A stretch of 64,000 nt of DNA from an uncultured Anaerolineae bacterium (GTDB lineage: Bacteria > Chloroflexota > Anaerolineae > CG2-30-64-16), in NCBI GenBank assembly GCA_937124585.1, contig CAKZKT010000006.1, forward strand, positions 1-64,000, given 5' to 3'. Each line of letters opens with the position of its first letter. The stretch's first letter is position 1. The translations under genes and the position numbers were made by a program. Under the pieces are notes generated by a model. That model had not been told where the DNA came from. It worked only from the letters and a program-made list of their open reading frames with translations, and did not search any database. Positions 1 to 7,336 of the stretch are shown here, piece by piece.

Positions 1-142
1 ACCGGCCCAGCCCACGTGCCAGGCACTCTACAAGATGCCTGGCACGTACCGGCCCAGCCCCACGTGCCAGGCACTCTGCAAGATGCCTGGCACGTACCGG
101 CCCAGCCCACGTGCCAGGCACTCTGCAAGATGCCTGGCACGT
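1..142. repeat. Tandem array of three hairpin repeats
   Basis: Three head-to-tail copies (1-47, 48-95, 96-142) of a 47-48 bp unit. Each unit is a short spacer ACCGGCCCAGCCC followed by a 34 bp inverted repeat with arms ACGTGCCAGGCA and TGCCTGGCACGT and a 10 base loop. The hairpins sit at 14-47, 62-95 and 109-142. The same hairpin occurs singly elsewhere in the window, so this is a local amplification of a dispersed element. The array lies just beyond the 3' end of the nuclease-like gene and may continue beyond the window edge. Confidence 0.9.
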
Positions 143-164
143 ACTCGTCACAAACCCAATCGCC

Positions 165-764
165 TCACAACGTCACCACTTTCTCCCCGACGAACGCGCC
201 ATGCGCCTCCACGCGACGCAGGTCATCCCACATCTCCGCATCCACATAGCGGGCCAGCACCGCCAAAGCGCCACCCAGATCGGGCAACCGCCGGCCATGC
301 CGGCGGTCGAGCAGCCATTTGGCTTTGAGACGCGACGTGTTCAGCGCGATCGGCCGCTGCACCCGCACCTTCGGCACGCACAGCAGATCCACGATGGTGA
401 AGAGGACGTAGGGCGGCCCTGTCTGCGTCCCGTCCCAGAAGAGCAATGCCGCGCGCGGGGCCCAGGCCAGCAGCTTGCGTACAGCCACCTCATCCAGCAC
501 GAGCAGCTCTCGTTCGGGCACGCCGGCTGCATCCGCCCAGCGCTGCCGATACGGCTGGCGCTTCTCTTTCAGCTCCAGCGCCACGCGCACCCGCTCCCCG
601 CGCACCTGGCGAAAGATATAGAGATCGGGCCGATCATGCGCACTCGTATTGTCCTGATAGGCCCACCCCAGCGCATCGAGCCCGGCCTTCACCGCCTGCT
701 CAAAACCCCGATCAGCCAGATCTCGCGCCCAATACTCAGCCTTGCGTTCATAAATAGAAGACAT
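165..764 (-). CDS. Small PD-(D/E)XK nuclease-like protein
   Basis: A 199-residue protein with no family I can name with certainty. The central stretch has the hallmarks of the PD-(D/E)XK nuclease fold: an early Glu (E10, in RKAEYW), then Pro46-Asp47 (DRPDLYIF) and, one strand later, E64-L-K66 (VALELKEK), followed by an Arg/Tyr-rich helix. The spacing PD-x16-ExK is typical of this superfamily, which includes restriction enzymes, resolvases and repair nucleases. There is no methyltransferase or defence gene beside it. The ATG at 764 was preferred; a GTG at 779 in the same frame is possible, and neither has a good ribosome site. It follows rlmI in the same direction, with 49 bases between stop and start that hold an ATTTGCCC repeat. 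The fold is an inference from motifs and the DNA target is unknown. Confidence 0.6.
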   Translation of the reverse strand: MSSIYERKAEYWARDLADRGFEQAVKAGLDALGWAYQDNTSAHDRPDLYIFRQVRGERVRVALELKEKRQPYRQRWADAAGVPERELLVLDEVAVRKLLAWAPRAALLFWDGTQTGPPYVLFTIVDLLCVPKVRVQRPIALNTSRLKAKWLLDRRHGRRLPDLGGALAVLARYVDAEMWDDLRRVEAHGAFVGEKVVTL

Positions 765-782
765 AATCGCGTGAGACACCTA

Positions 783-813
783 CCATTTGCCCATTTGCTG
801 ATTTGCCCATTTG
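783..813. repeat. Short ATTTGCCC direct repeats
   Basis: The 31 bases directly after the rlmI stop codon consist of CCATTTG and GATTTG words (CCATTTG, CCCATTTG, CTGATTTG, CCCATTTG). This is a low-complexity direct repeat in the same kind of intra-operon position as the GTAGACAAGG palindromes elsewhere in the window. No function is evident. Confidence 0.6.
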
Positions 814-2016
814 TCAATCCACCCGACACAACAACCCCTTCAGATACTCGCTCTCCGGAAAACTCAAGCGGATCGGGTGATCGGAACCCTGGCCCAGGCG
901 AGCGATGATCTGTGCGTCGCGGCCGGCGTCCACGCTGGCGCCGAAGACGACTTTCTGAAACAGGTCGGGCGTGACCAGGCCAGAGCAGGAAAAGGTCGCC
1001 AGCAGGCCGGCCGGCGCCAGCAACTTCAGGCCCAACAGGTTGATGTCCTTGTAGCCGCGCAGCGCAGGGTCGAGATCGGCCCGGCTCCTGGCGAACTTCG
1101 GCGGATCAAGGATCACCAGGTCGAACTGGCGGCCCTCGTCCCGAAACGCGCGCAGCACCTGAAACACATCGCCGACAATGGCCTCGGCCTGCGCGTCTGG
1201 ATCGAAACCGTTCAGCCGCAGGGCCGCCTCTGCGCCGATCAGCGCCTCGCGCGAGCTGTCCACGTTTGTCACATGGATCGCGCCGCCGGCCAATGCGTAG
1301 ACGCCGAACGCGCCGGTGAAGCTGAACGCGTTCAGCACGCGGCGGCCACGGGCATGGCCGGCGACGATGCGCCGGTTCTCCCGCTGATCGAGGTAGAAAC
1401 CCGTCTTCTGCCCGGCCAACAAATCGGCAGGAAAACGATGGCCGTGCTCCACGATCTCGAGGTCTGGCGGCGGCGGCCGGCCCCACAAGAGGCCACTGCG
1501 TGGAGGCAACCCTTCTTGCCGCCGTACGCTGACATCGGAGCGTTCGACGATGCCGGCCGGCGCGAACAGCTCGGCCAGAAGCGACGTGAGCAGATCGCGC
1601 TGGGCTTCGACGCCGGCGGTGAGAAACTGGACGGCCAGCCAATCGCCGTAGCGGTCCACGATCAGGCCGGGCAGGCCATCGCTCTCCGCGTAGGCCAGGC
1701 GATAGGCTGTCGTCGTCGGGTCGGCTGCCAGGTCGGCGCGCGCGGCCGCGGCATGGCTCAGCCGGCGCCGCCAGAACGCGGCATCCGGCCATTCCTCGCG
1801 CTCCCACGTCAGCACGCGCACGACGATCTGCGAGCGGGGATTGACGTAGCCGCGCGCCAGCCAGGCGCCGTCGGCGTCGAACACGTCGGCCAGCCCGCCT
1901 GGGACGAGTTCGCCGTGCGTCTGCCCGAGGGCGCCCGAAAAAATCCAGGGGTGGCGCTGGCGCACCGGCCTCTCCTTGCCCGGCAGGAGGCGGACAGCAG
2001 GCGGTTTCTTGCTCAC
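814..2016 (-). CDS. rlmI: 23S rRNA cytosine-C5 methyltransferase, RlmI-like
   Basis: A class I SAM-dependent RNA methyltransferase of 400 residues, close to the 396 of E. coli RlmI, which methylates C1962 of 23S rRNA. The N-terminus (LLPGKERPVRQRHPWIFSGAL) is the PUA-like RNA-binding domain. The middle holds the EEHE-like segment, and the C-terminal Rossmann domain has the SAM site around LNAFSFTGAFGVYA, the DPPKFARS catalytic loop and a FSCSG cysteine motif. The start is GTG at 2016: it has an AGGGGGG ribosome site and lies one base after the tilS stop (TGA-C-GTG), so the two genes are translationally coupled. Methylation of this exact base is inferred from the family; the RlmI/RlmK group contains related enzymes with other targets. 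Confidence 0.88.
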   Translation of the reverse strand: MSKKPPAVRLLPGKERPVRQRHPWIFSGALGQTHGELVPGGLADVFDADGAWLARGYVNPRSQIVVRVLTWEREEWPDAAFWRRRLSHAAAARADLAADPTTTAYRLAYAESDGLPGLIVDRYGDWLAVQFLTAGVEAQRDLLTSLLAELFAPAGIVERSDVSVRRQEGLPPRSGLLWGRPPPPDLEIVEHGHRFPADLLAGQKTGFYLDQRENRRIVAGHARGRRVLNAFSFTGAFGVYALAGGAIHVTNVDSSREALIGAEAALRLNGFDPDAQAEAIVGDVFQVLRAFRDEGRQFDLVILDPPKFARSRADLDPALRGYKDINLLGLKLLAPAGLLATFSCSGLVTPDLFQKVVFGASVDAGRDAQIIARLGQGSDHPIRLSFPESEYLKGLLCRVD

Positions 2017-2017
2017 G

Positions 2018-3550
2018 TCATCCCCCCTCGCTCTGGCCACGCCGGAACTGCACAACCCAGACTGCTCGCGTCGCCTCGCGCACGGCCGCCCACTCGGCCA
2101 CGCGCAGGCCACCGACCCAGGCGATGCCGTGCGAACAGACCAGCAGCGGCCAGCCGGCGCGGCGATCTCTGGGCAGTTTGACGTTGATCATGAACTCGTT
2201 CAGCTTCATGGTGTGCCCGGCCATGCCCTGGGGCTGAAAGCGGTCGCCGGCATGTCGCGGGCGCAGGGTTAATGGCAGGCCGACCGCGTCGGCATCCAGA
2301 CAGGCCGTCCACGAATCATGGGCTGCGGCGAAATCCGTCGGCAGCGCGGCGCGATCCACCCGCCTGATGGTACATCGCCAATCGTCGGGCAGCGCCGTCT
2401 CGCCGGGCGCGGCCAGGTCCACCGGCCCGGCCAGCAACGGCGCGACCATCGGATCGGCCAGGCCGGCCGTCGTCCCCTCCGGCCCGATGCGCAACGTACG
2501 ATAGCCGATCTCGACTTCCAGCCCGGCGACCAGGGTGGCGCGCTGACCGGTCGTCCCTTCCCGACAGAGCCAGACCGCCCGCTCCACATGCGCCCAATTG
2601 ATGTTGCGCAGGCTGGCGCGCAGGCGATGGATCGCCTCGCGCAACACGCCGCGCTGAAGGCCGAGCGGCAGGGCCCGCCAGGCAGCCAGATCGAGATGAA
2701 TTTCCCCGGCGGTCGGCGCGACCGGGACGACTGCGGCGGACGCCGGCCGCGCCGTCTGCTGCCAGGCCGACATCACCGCCTCCCGCACGACCTGATGATC
2801 GCCGGCCAACACCTCTGCAGTGTGCGCCAGCACCTCACGGATCGCCGGGTTGTACTGCTGCAAGATCGGCATCAGCTCGTAGCGCAGCCGGTTCCGGAAG
2901 AAAGTCGTGTCCTCGTTGCTGCGATCGAAGCGCGGAGCCAGGCCGTGGGCTGTGCAGTAGGCCTCGATCTCGGCGCGCGGGATCGCCAGAAGGGGGCGGA
3001 TGAGGCACAGGGATGCGGCTGTTTCTGCCGGCGCAGCGGCCGGTGCGCCGGCCAGCCGGTATTCGTCCAGCGATGTTTTCGGCAACATCCCGCGCAGCCC
3101 TGCCAGGCCGCTGCCGCGCACAAAATGCATCAGCACCGTCTCGGCCTGATCATCGGCATTGTGGCCGACGGCGATCGTCGTCGCAGCGACGCGTTGGGCC
3201 GTCTCGGCCAGAAAACGATAGCGCGCCTGCCGGGCCGCTTCTTCCAGCGAAAGGCCGGCCGCGGCCGCCAGGCCGCGCACATCGGCCCGGCCGACCGTAG
3301 CCGGCAGGCCGAGCCCGGCCGCGAACGCGGCGACGAACTGCGCGTCGGCCTCGGCTTCTTGCCCGCGCAGGCCGTGATTCAGATGTGCGACGTGCAGCCG
3401 CAGCTGCAGCTCGGGCGCCAGGCGGTGGAGCAGATGGAGCAGGCACAGTGAGTCCGGCCCGCCCGACACGCCGACCACGATCGTCTCGCCGGGCTGCCAC
3501 AGGGCATAGCGGCGGGCATAGCGCCGCACTCGATCCAACAGGGCATCCAT
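2018..3550 (-). CDS. tilS: tRNA(Ile)-lysidine synthase
   Basis: This enzyme uses ATP and lysine to convert cytidine 34 of the AUA-reading tRNA-Ile to lysidine, which changes both its codon and aminoacylation specificity; it is normally essential. The PP-loop signature SGGPDS is at residues 29-34, followed by LHVAHLNHGLRG and GHNADDQAETVLM, both standard for TilS. The protein is 510 residues, longer than E. coli TilS (432), with a full C-terminal domain ending in RHAGDRFQPQGM and KLPRDRRAGWPLL motifs. The ATG at 3550 is chosen because it begins the conserved N-terminus and the upstream extension is unconserved in style. It heads a tilS-rlmI pair with a one-base gap. Confidence 0.93.
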   Translation of the reverse strand: MDALLDRVRRYARRYALWQPGETIVVGVSGGPDSLCLLHLLHRLAPELQLRLHVAHLNHGLRGQEAEADAQFVAAFAAGLGLPATVGRADVRGLAAAAGLSLEEAARQARYRFLAETAQRVAATTIAVGHNADDQAETVLMHFVRGSGLAGLRGMLPKTSLDEYRLAGAPAAAPAETAASLCLIRPLLAIPRAEIEAYCTAHGLAPRFDRSNEDTTFFRNRLRYELMPILQQYNPAIREVLAHTAEVLAGDHQVVREAVMSAWQQTARPASAAVVPVAPTAGEIHLDLAAWRALPLGLQRGVLREAIHRLRASLRNINWAHVERAVWLCREGTTGQRATLVAGLEVEIGYRTLRIGPEGTTAGLADPMVAPLLAGPVDLAAPGETALPDDWRCTIRRVDRAALPTDFAAAHDSWTACLDADAVGLPLTLRPRHAGDRFQPQGMAGHTMKLNEFMINVKLPRDRRAGWPLLVCSHGIAWVGGLRVAEWAAVREATRAVWVVQFRRGQSEGG

Positions 3551-3632
3551 AGAGGCAAGCTTACCACAATGCGCCCAAACTACACAAGCCGCGGCCGATC
3601 CATTGTGGCGCAGCAGCACGCACCGACCCGAT

Positions 3633-3661
3633 TTGTCCCTGCCTGCCGGGCGTGGTAGGAT
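3633..3661 (+). promoter_or_regulatory. Candidate promoter and leader hairpin
   Basis: TTGTCC (3633-3638), 17 bases, then TAGGAT (3656-3661) forms a plausible sigma-70-type promoter in the divergent gap between tilS and the isomerase gene. About 15 bases downstream is a perfect 8 bp inverted repeat, AGCCACAG/CTGTGGCT (3676-3683 and 3693-3700), which could be an operator or a leader hairpin. Confidence 0.3.
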
Positions 3662-3758
3662 AGACAGGCGCGGTCAGCCACAGAATGCGAGGCTGTGGCT
3701 GGCAAATCTTCTCGCCGGCGGCCGGAGGCATATCTGGCCGTCGCAGCGGATCACTTTG

Positions 3759-4547
3759 ATGCTCTCGATCACAACCGATTACGCCAACGTAGACCGAGGC
3801 GATCCCTCTCCCTATCTGAGGCGGATTGCAGACGCCGGCTTCACCCACATCCACTGGTGCCATCACTGGAACAGCGATTTCATCTACTCTCGCTGGGAGA
3901 TCGCGCAGATCGAGAAATGGCTGGCCGAGTACGGCCTCCAGCTGCTCGACCTGCACGCGCCGGTCGGCCCGGAGAAAAACTGGGCCTCTGACAAGGAATA
4001 CGAGCGGCTGGCCGGCGTCGAAATCGTGTGCAACCGCCTCGAGATGACGGCCCGGCTGGGCGGGGATGCCATCATCATGCATCTGCCCGCCATCGCCGGC
4101 TGGGAGCCGTTGCGCCGCTCACTGGACGAACTGGAACCGGTCGCCCGCAGCTATGGCGTGCGCATCGCCCTGGAAAACGGCGCGCTGCCGGTGATTGCCG
4201 AATGGCTGGCGGAATATCCGCCCGATTATCTCGGCCTGTGCTACGACTCCGGTCATGGCAACCTAGCCCCCGATGGATTGACGCAGCTCGAGCGTCTCAA
4301 AGATCGCCTGATCTCCATCCATCTTCACGACAATGACGGGACGGGGGATCAGCACAACTTGATCTTCACCGGCACGGTGGACTGGCCGCGGCTGGCCGAG
4401 ATCCTGGCCGGTTCGGCCTACCGGAAGCCGATCAGCTCGGAGAGCAACATGGCGCGTTCGGGCATCAGCGATGAGGCGACTTTCCTGGCGCGGGCCTTCG
4501 CTGCCGGCACCCGGCTGGCGGCCATGGTGGCCGAAGCTCACGTGTAG
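3759..4547 (+). CDS. Sugar phosphate isomerase/epimerase, TIM barrel
   Basis: A 262-residue xylose-isomerase-like TIM barrel (AP endonuclease 2 superfamily). Such enzymes usually bind one divalent metal and isomerise or epimerise ketoses, inososes or related compounds. The usual metal ligands can be picked out: Glu in IALENG, Asp in CYDSGHGN, His in SIHLHDND and Glu in ISSESN. The start is the ATG at 3759, which begins the first beta strand (MLSITTDY); the frame is open further upstream but with no conserved sequence. The gene is followed by a repeat-filled gap and then a URO-D-like gene and a sulfatase on the same strand. The substrate cannot be read from sequence. It is one of three such barrels in the window (others at 22698 and 42941) and they are not close copies. 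Confidence 0.8.
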   Translation: MLSITTDYANVDRGDPSPYLRRIADAGFTHIHWCHHWNSDFIYSRWEIAQIEKWLAEYGLQLLDLHAPVGPEKNWASDKEYERLAGVEIVCNRLEMTARLGGDAIIMHLPAIAGWEPLRRSLDELEPVARSYGVRIALENGALPVIAEWLAEYPPDYLGLCYDSGHGNLAPDGLTQLERLKDRLISIHLHDNDGTGDQHNLIFTGTVDWPRLAEILAGSAYRKPISSESNMARSGISDEATFLARAFAAGTRLAAMVAEAHV

Positions 4548-4636
4548 GGGCGCTCGGCCGCGCCTGCGCCCCTGTGTGCAGGAATATTTTCAAGAGAGAG
4601 ATGCCCATATCGGCGCCACGGCGGGTGAAAGCCGTC

Positions 4637-4670
4637 CCGTGCCAGGCATCTTGCAAAGTGCCTGACACGT
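4637..4670. repeat. ACGTGCCAGGCA hairpin, single copy
   Basis: An inverted repeat of the dispersed family, with arms CCGTGCCAGGCA and TGCCTGACACGT. The right arm carries one substitution relative to the consensus, so this copy is slightly decayed. Confidence 0.85.
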
Positions 4671-4727
4671 GAGTACGGCGATTTTCAGGAGAAAGATGCC
4701 CATGCCGGCGCCACGGCTGGCGAAAAC

Positions 4728-4814
4728 GTCATTGCGAGGGGCGGGGCTTGCCCCGAAGCAATCTCCTCCATCGGCGGAGATTGCTTCGGCCCAAACTGCG
4801 GGCCTCGCAATGAC
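4728..4814. repeat. Nested palindrome, GTCATTGCGAGG element
   Basis: An 87 bp element with outer arms GTCATTGCGAGG (4728-4739) and CCTCGCAATGAC (4803-4814), and an inner perfect pair GAAGCAATCTCC / GGAGATTGCTTC (about 4755-4787). It could fold into a long cruciform-like hairpin. Elements of this type (short, palindromic, without a coding region) resemble REP or MITE-like repeats; no target-site duplication is obvious apart from the repeated leader noted above. Confidence 0.8.
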
Positions 4815-4845
4815 ATACTGGTGGGCATTTTCAGGAGAGATATCG

Positions 4846-5850
4846 GTGCAGCCTCGAGAGATCATCCTGGCCAATATCGAGCACAAGAATCCACCCCGGC
4901 CGGGCCTCACATTCGATCGCGGACGCATCAACGACATGCTGGGCGTCGGGCTCATTCCGCACGGCTATCAGCAGCGCCGCTGGACCGAGGGCCGGCTGGA
5001 ATACTATGACGACGAGTGGGGCAACCTGTGGGTGCGCATGGTCGGCGGCTCGCTCAAAGGCGAGATCTTCAAACCGGCCATCGAGGACTGGCGTCAGCTC
5101 GCCGACCTGCGGCCGCCCGACTACACACATCCGGACTGCGCCGCTCACATGAACGCCATCTTCGCCATGCCGACCGACAAATTCAAGCTGGCACACATCG
5201 GCGGCTGGATCTTCGACAACGCGCGCTACCTGCGCAAGATGGAAGTCTATTTTGCGGATATGGCGCTCTACCCCGACGAGTTGCATCGCCTGCACGCCAT
5301 CGTCGCCCGTGTCTACGAACAGAAGATCCACCTGGCAGGCCAGGCCGGGGCCGACGGCATCATGATCGGCGAGGACATGGGCACGCAGACCGGCCTCCTC
5401 TTCAGTCCGAAGATGTTCCGTTTCTATTTCAAGGAGATGTATGCCAGGCTCTTCAGCATCGCCCACGACTACGGCATGAAGGTGCTGATGCACTCCTGCG
5501 GCCAGAACTGGGCCATCGTGCCCGACCTGCTTGAGGCCGGCGTGGATGTGTTCCAATTCGACCAGCCGGCGCTCTACGACATGCCGAAGCTCGCCGCGCT
5601 CCTGCGCGAACGGAAGGCGGCGCTGTGGAGTCCGGTAGACATCCAGAAAATCCTGCCGACAGGCGACCGGCAACTCATCGAGGTCGGCGCCCGGCAGATG
5701 ATTGACCTGTTCGAGGGCGGGCTGATCTGCAAAAACTACGGCGACCTGGCCGGCATCGGTGTCAAAGAAGAGTGGGACATGTGGGCATACCATGCGATCT
5801 GCGCCCGCGTCGGTGTAGATCCGCTCTCGGCGCAGCGGATTGAAAGTTGA
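4846..5850 (+). CDS. Uroporphyrinogen decarboxylase-family protein
   Basis: A 334-residue (beta/alpha)8 protein of the URO-D superfamily. Besides true HemE, this group contains many cobamide- and methyl-transfer enzymes (MtaA, CmuA type) and proteins of unknown substrate. The segment VLMHSCGQNWAIVPDLLEAG followed by GVDVFQFDQP is characteristic, with a His-x-Cys pair that in methyltransferases can bind zinc. The context (isomerase-like and sulfatase neighbours, no haem genes) argues against haem synthesis. The GTG at 4846 is chosen because an AGGAGAG ribosome site lies about seven bases upstream; the frame also runs back through the repeats but that part is clearly non-coding. A second, unlinked member lies at 28934-30121. 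Confidence 0.8.
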   Translation: MQPREIILANIEHKNPPRPGLTFDRGRINDMLGVGLIPHGYQQRRWTEGRLEYYDDEWGNLWVRMVGGSLKGEIFKPAIEDWRQLADLRPPDYTHPDCAAHMNAIFAMPTDKFKLAHIGGWIFDNARYLRKMEVYFADMALYPDELHRLHAIVARVYEQKIHLAGQAGADGIMIGEDMGTQTGLLFSPKMFRFYFKEMYARLFSIAHDYGMKVLMHSCGQNWAIVPDLLEAGVDVFQFDQPALYDMPKLAALLRERKAALWSPVDIQKILPTGDRQLIEVGARQMIDLFEGGLICKNYGDLAGIGVKEEWDMWAYHAICARVGVDPLSAQRIES

Positions 5851-5866
5851 AACAGGAGCTACCACC

Positions 5867-7267
5867 ATGACCAACCACGCCCTGCAGCCTGGCCGCTTTG
5901 AGCGACCCAATATCATTCTCATCAACTGCGACGACCTCGGTTACGGCGACCTGGGATGCTACGGCTCACAGGTCAACAAGACACCGCATCTGGATCGGAT
6001 GGCAGCCGAAGGTCTGCGCTGCGACGACTTCTACATGGCTTCACCGCTCTGTTCGCCGTCGCGCGGGGCCATGCTGACCGGCTGCTATCCGCGGCGGATC
6101 GGCTTCGGGACATTCGAGGGAATGGGAGTGCTTTTCCCCGGCCAGGGGGTCGGCCTGAACCCCGATGAAATCACAGTGGCCGAGATCCTCCAGGAACAGG
6201 GCTATGCCACGAAGATCGTGGGCAAATGGCACTGCGGCGACCAGCCGGAATTCCTGCCCACGCGCCACGGCTTCGACAGCTACTACGGACTGCCCTACAG
6301 CAACGACATGGGCCTGCAGGCGAGCGTCTTGCCGCATGGCCGGCCGATGCCGCCGTTGCCCCTGCTGCGCGACGAGGAGGTGATCGAAGAGCAGCCCGAC
6401 CAGGCCTCGCTGACCTCGCGCTACGTGGAGGAGTGTGTGCGCTTCATGTGCGAGCACCGCAGCCAGCCGTTTTTCCTCTATTTCGCGCACATGCACGTGC
6501 ATCTTCCTCACTACGTCCCCTGGCGCTTTCTCAAGTCTGCGGTCAACGGCCCCTACGGTGCGGCCGTGGAGTGCATTGACTGGAGCGTGGGCGTGTTGCT
6601 GCACGAGCTGAGACGGCTGGGATTGGATGAGCGGACGCTGGTGATCTTTACCTCGGATAACGGCTCGCGCGGGGATCGGGGCGGCAGCAATCAGCCGCTC
6701 AGAGGGGGCAAATTCAATACCTGGGAAGGCGGCCTGCGCGTGCCGTGCATCATGCGCTGGCCCGGTGTGATCCCGGCCGGCACGATCAGCCGGGAGATCA
6801 TCACTGCGCTCGATTTCCTGCCCACGTTGGCGCGATTGGCCGGCGCCGAGCCACCTGCCGACCGGATCATTGACGGCAAAGATGTGCGGCCGCTTCTCTT
6901 CGGAGAGCCCGGCGCGGTCAGCCCGCACGATGCCTTCTTCTATTACCTGGGAGACCGCCTGCAAGCTGTGCGCAGTGGGCCGTGGAAGCTCCATGTCTGG
7001 CGCGACGGCAGCGCGCTCTGCGAGCTGTACAACCTGGTGGAGGACATCGGCGAAACGCGCAATGTGGCCGCCGATCACCCTGATGTAGTGCGCGAGCTGC
7101 AGGCCAGGGTCGAGGCGATGCGCGAGGACATCGGCGATGCGGCGACCGGCGCGACCGGCCACAACTGTCGGCCGGTCGGCCGCGTGGCCAACCCGAAGCC
7201 ATTGACGCAGTTCGACCCGACGCACCCCTACTACATGGCGATGTACGATCTGCCGGATCGGGGATAG
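5867..7267 (+). CDS. Type I sulfatase
   Basis: A 466-residue alkaline-phosphatase-superfamily sulfatase that should hydrolyse sulfate esters from a sugar or polysaccharide. Metal ligands D22-D23 lie in LINCDDLGYGDLG; the modified active-site residue is Cys62 in the signature CSPSRGAMLTG (C-x-P-S-R), which must be converted to formylglycine by a maturase not present in the window. KIVGKWHCG and FTSDNGS are also family motifs. No signal peptide is visible, so the protein is probably cytoplasmic or exported by another route. The ATG at 5867 follows an AGGAG site and lies 16 bases after the URO-D-like gene, so the two are probably one operon. A convergent terminator hairpin overlaps the stop codon. 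Confidence 0.92.
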   Translation: MTNHALQPGRFERPNIILINCDDLGYGDLGCYGSQVNKTPHLDRMAAEGLRCDDFYMASPLCSPSRGAMLTGCYPRRIGFGTFEGMGVLFPGQGVGLNPDEITVAEILQEQGYATKIVGKWHCGDQPEFLPTRHGFDSYYGLPYSNDMGLQASVLPHGRPMPPLPLLRDEEVIEEQPDQASLTSRYVEECVRFMCEHRSQPFFLYFAHMHVHLPHYVPWRFLKSAVNGPYGAAVECIDWSVGVLLHELRRLGLDERTLVIFTSDNGSRGDRGGSNQPLRGGKFNTWEGGLRVPCIMRWPGVIPAGTISREIITALDFLPTLARLAGAEPPADRIIDGKDVRPLLFGEPGAVSPHDAFFYYLGDRLQAVRSGPWKLHVWRDGSALCELYNLVEDIGETRNVAADHPDVVRELQARVEAMREDIGDAATGATGHNCRPVGRVANPKPLTQFDPTHPYYMAMYDLPDRG

Positions 7268-7296
7268 CGCCCCGACGTGCCTTCCCGTCGGGGCGC
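7267..7296. terminator. Bidirectional hairpin between convergent genes
   Basis: A perfect 11 bp stem (GCGCCCCGACG at 7267-7277 pairs with CGTCGGGGCGC at 7286-7296) with an 8 base loop begins at the last base of the sulfatase stop codon and lies 40 bases beyond the end of the convergent M20 gene. There is no T-run on either side, so function as a terminator is inferred from position and stability. Confidence 0.5.
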
Positions 7297-7336
7297 ACGG
7301 CGTGCGCCTCACAGGAAGGCACGCCTGCGCGCCGGC

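Larger units (their letters stand above)
4584..4845 (+). repeat. Repeat-filled leader with triplicated ATTTTCAGGAGA
   Basis: Most of the 298 base gap before the URO-D-like gene is made of repeats. A segment of about 46 bases beginning TATTTTCAAGAGA (4584-4631) recurs as GATTTTCAGGAGA (4680-4724); both continue with GATGCCCAT and GGCGCCACGG. The first part appears a third time (4826-4845), where its AGGAGAG is the ribosome site of the next gene. A hairpin (4637-4670) follows the first copy and a nested palindrome (4728-4814) follows the second. The pattern looks like stepwise insertion with duplication of the leader. Confidence 0.75.

Noticed and set aside
1-142. CRISPR-like array
   Set aside because: The three units are tandem copies in which the supposed spacers are identical to each other, each unit is itself a hairpin, and no cas genes are present.
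4669-4845. N-terminal extension of the URO-D-like protein
   Set aside because: The open frame upstream of 4846 is made wholly of repeats, and a good ribosome site lies just before the GTG at 4846.
4584-4845. Insertion sequence remnant
   Set aside because: No transposase fragment is visible in any frame; the region is explained by short palindromes and duplicated leader segments.
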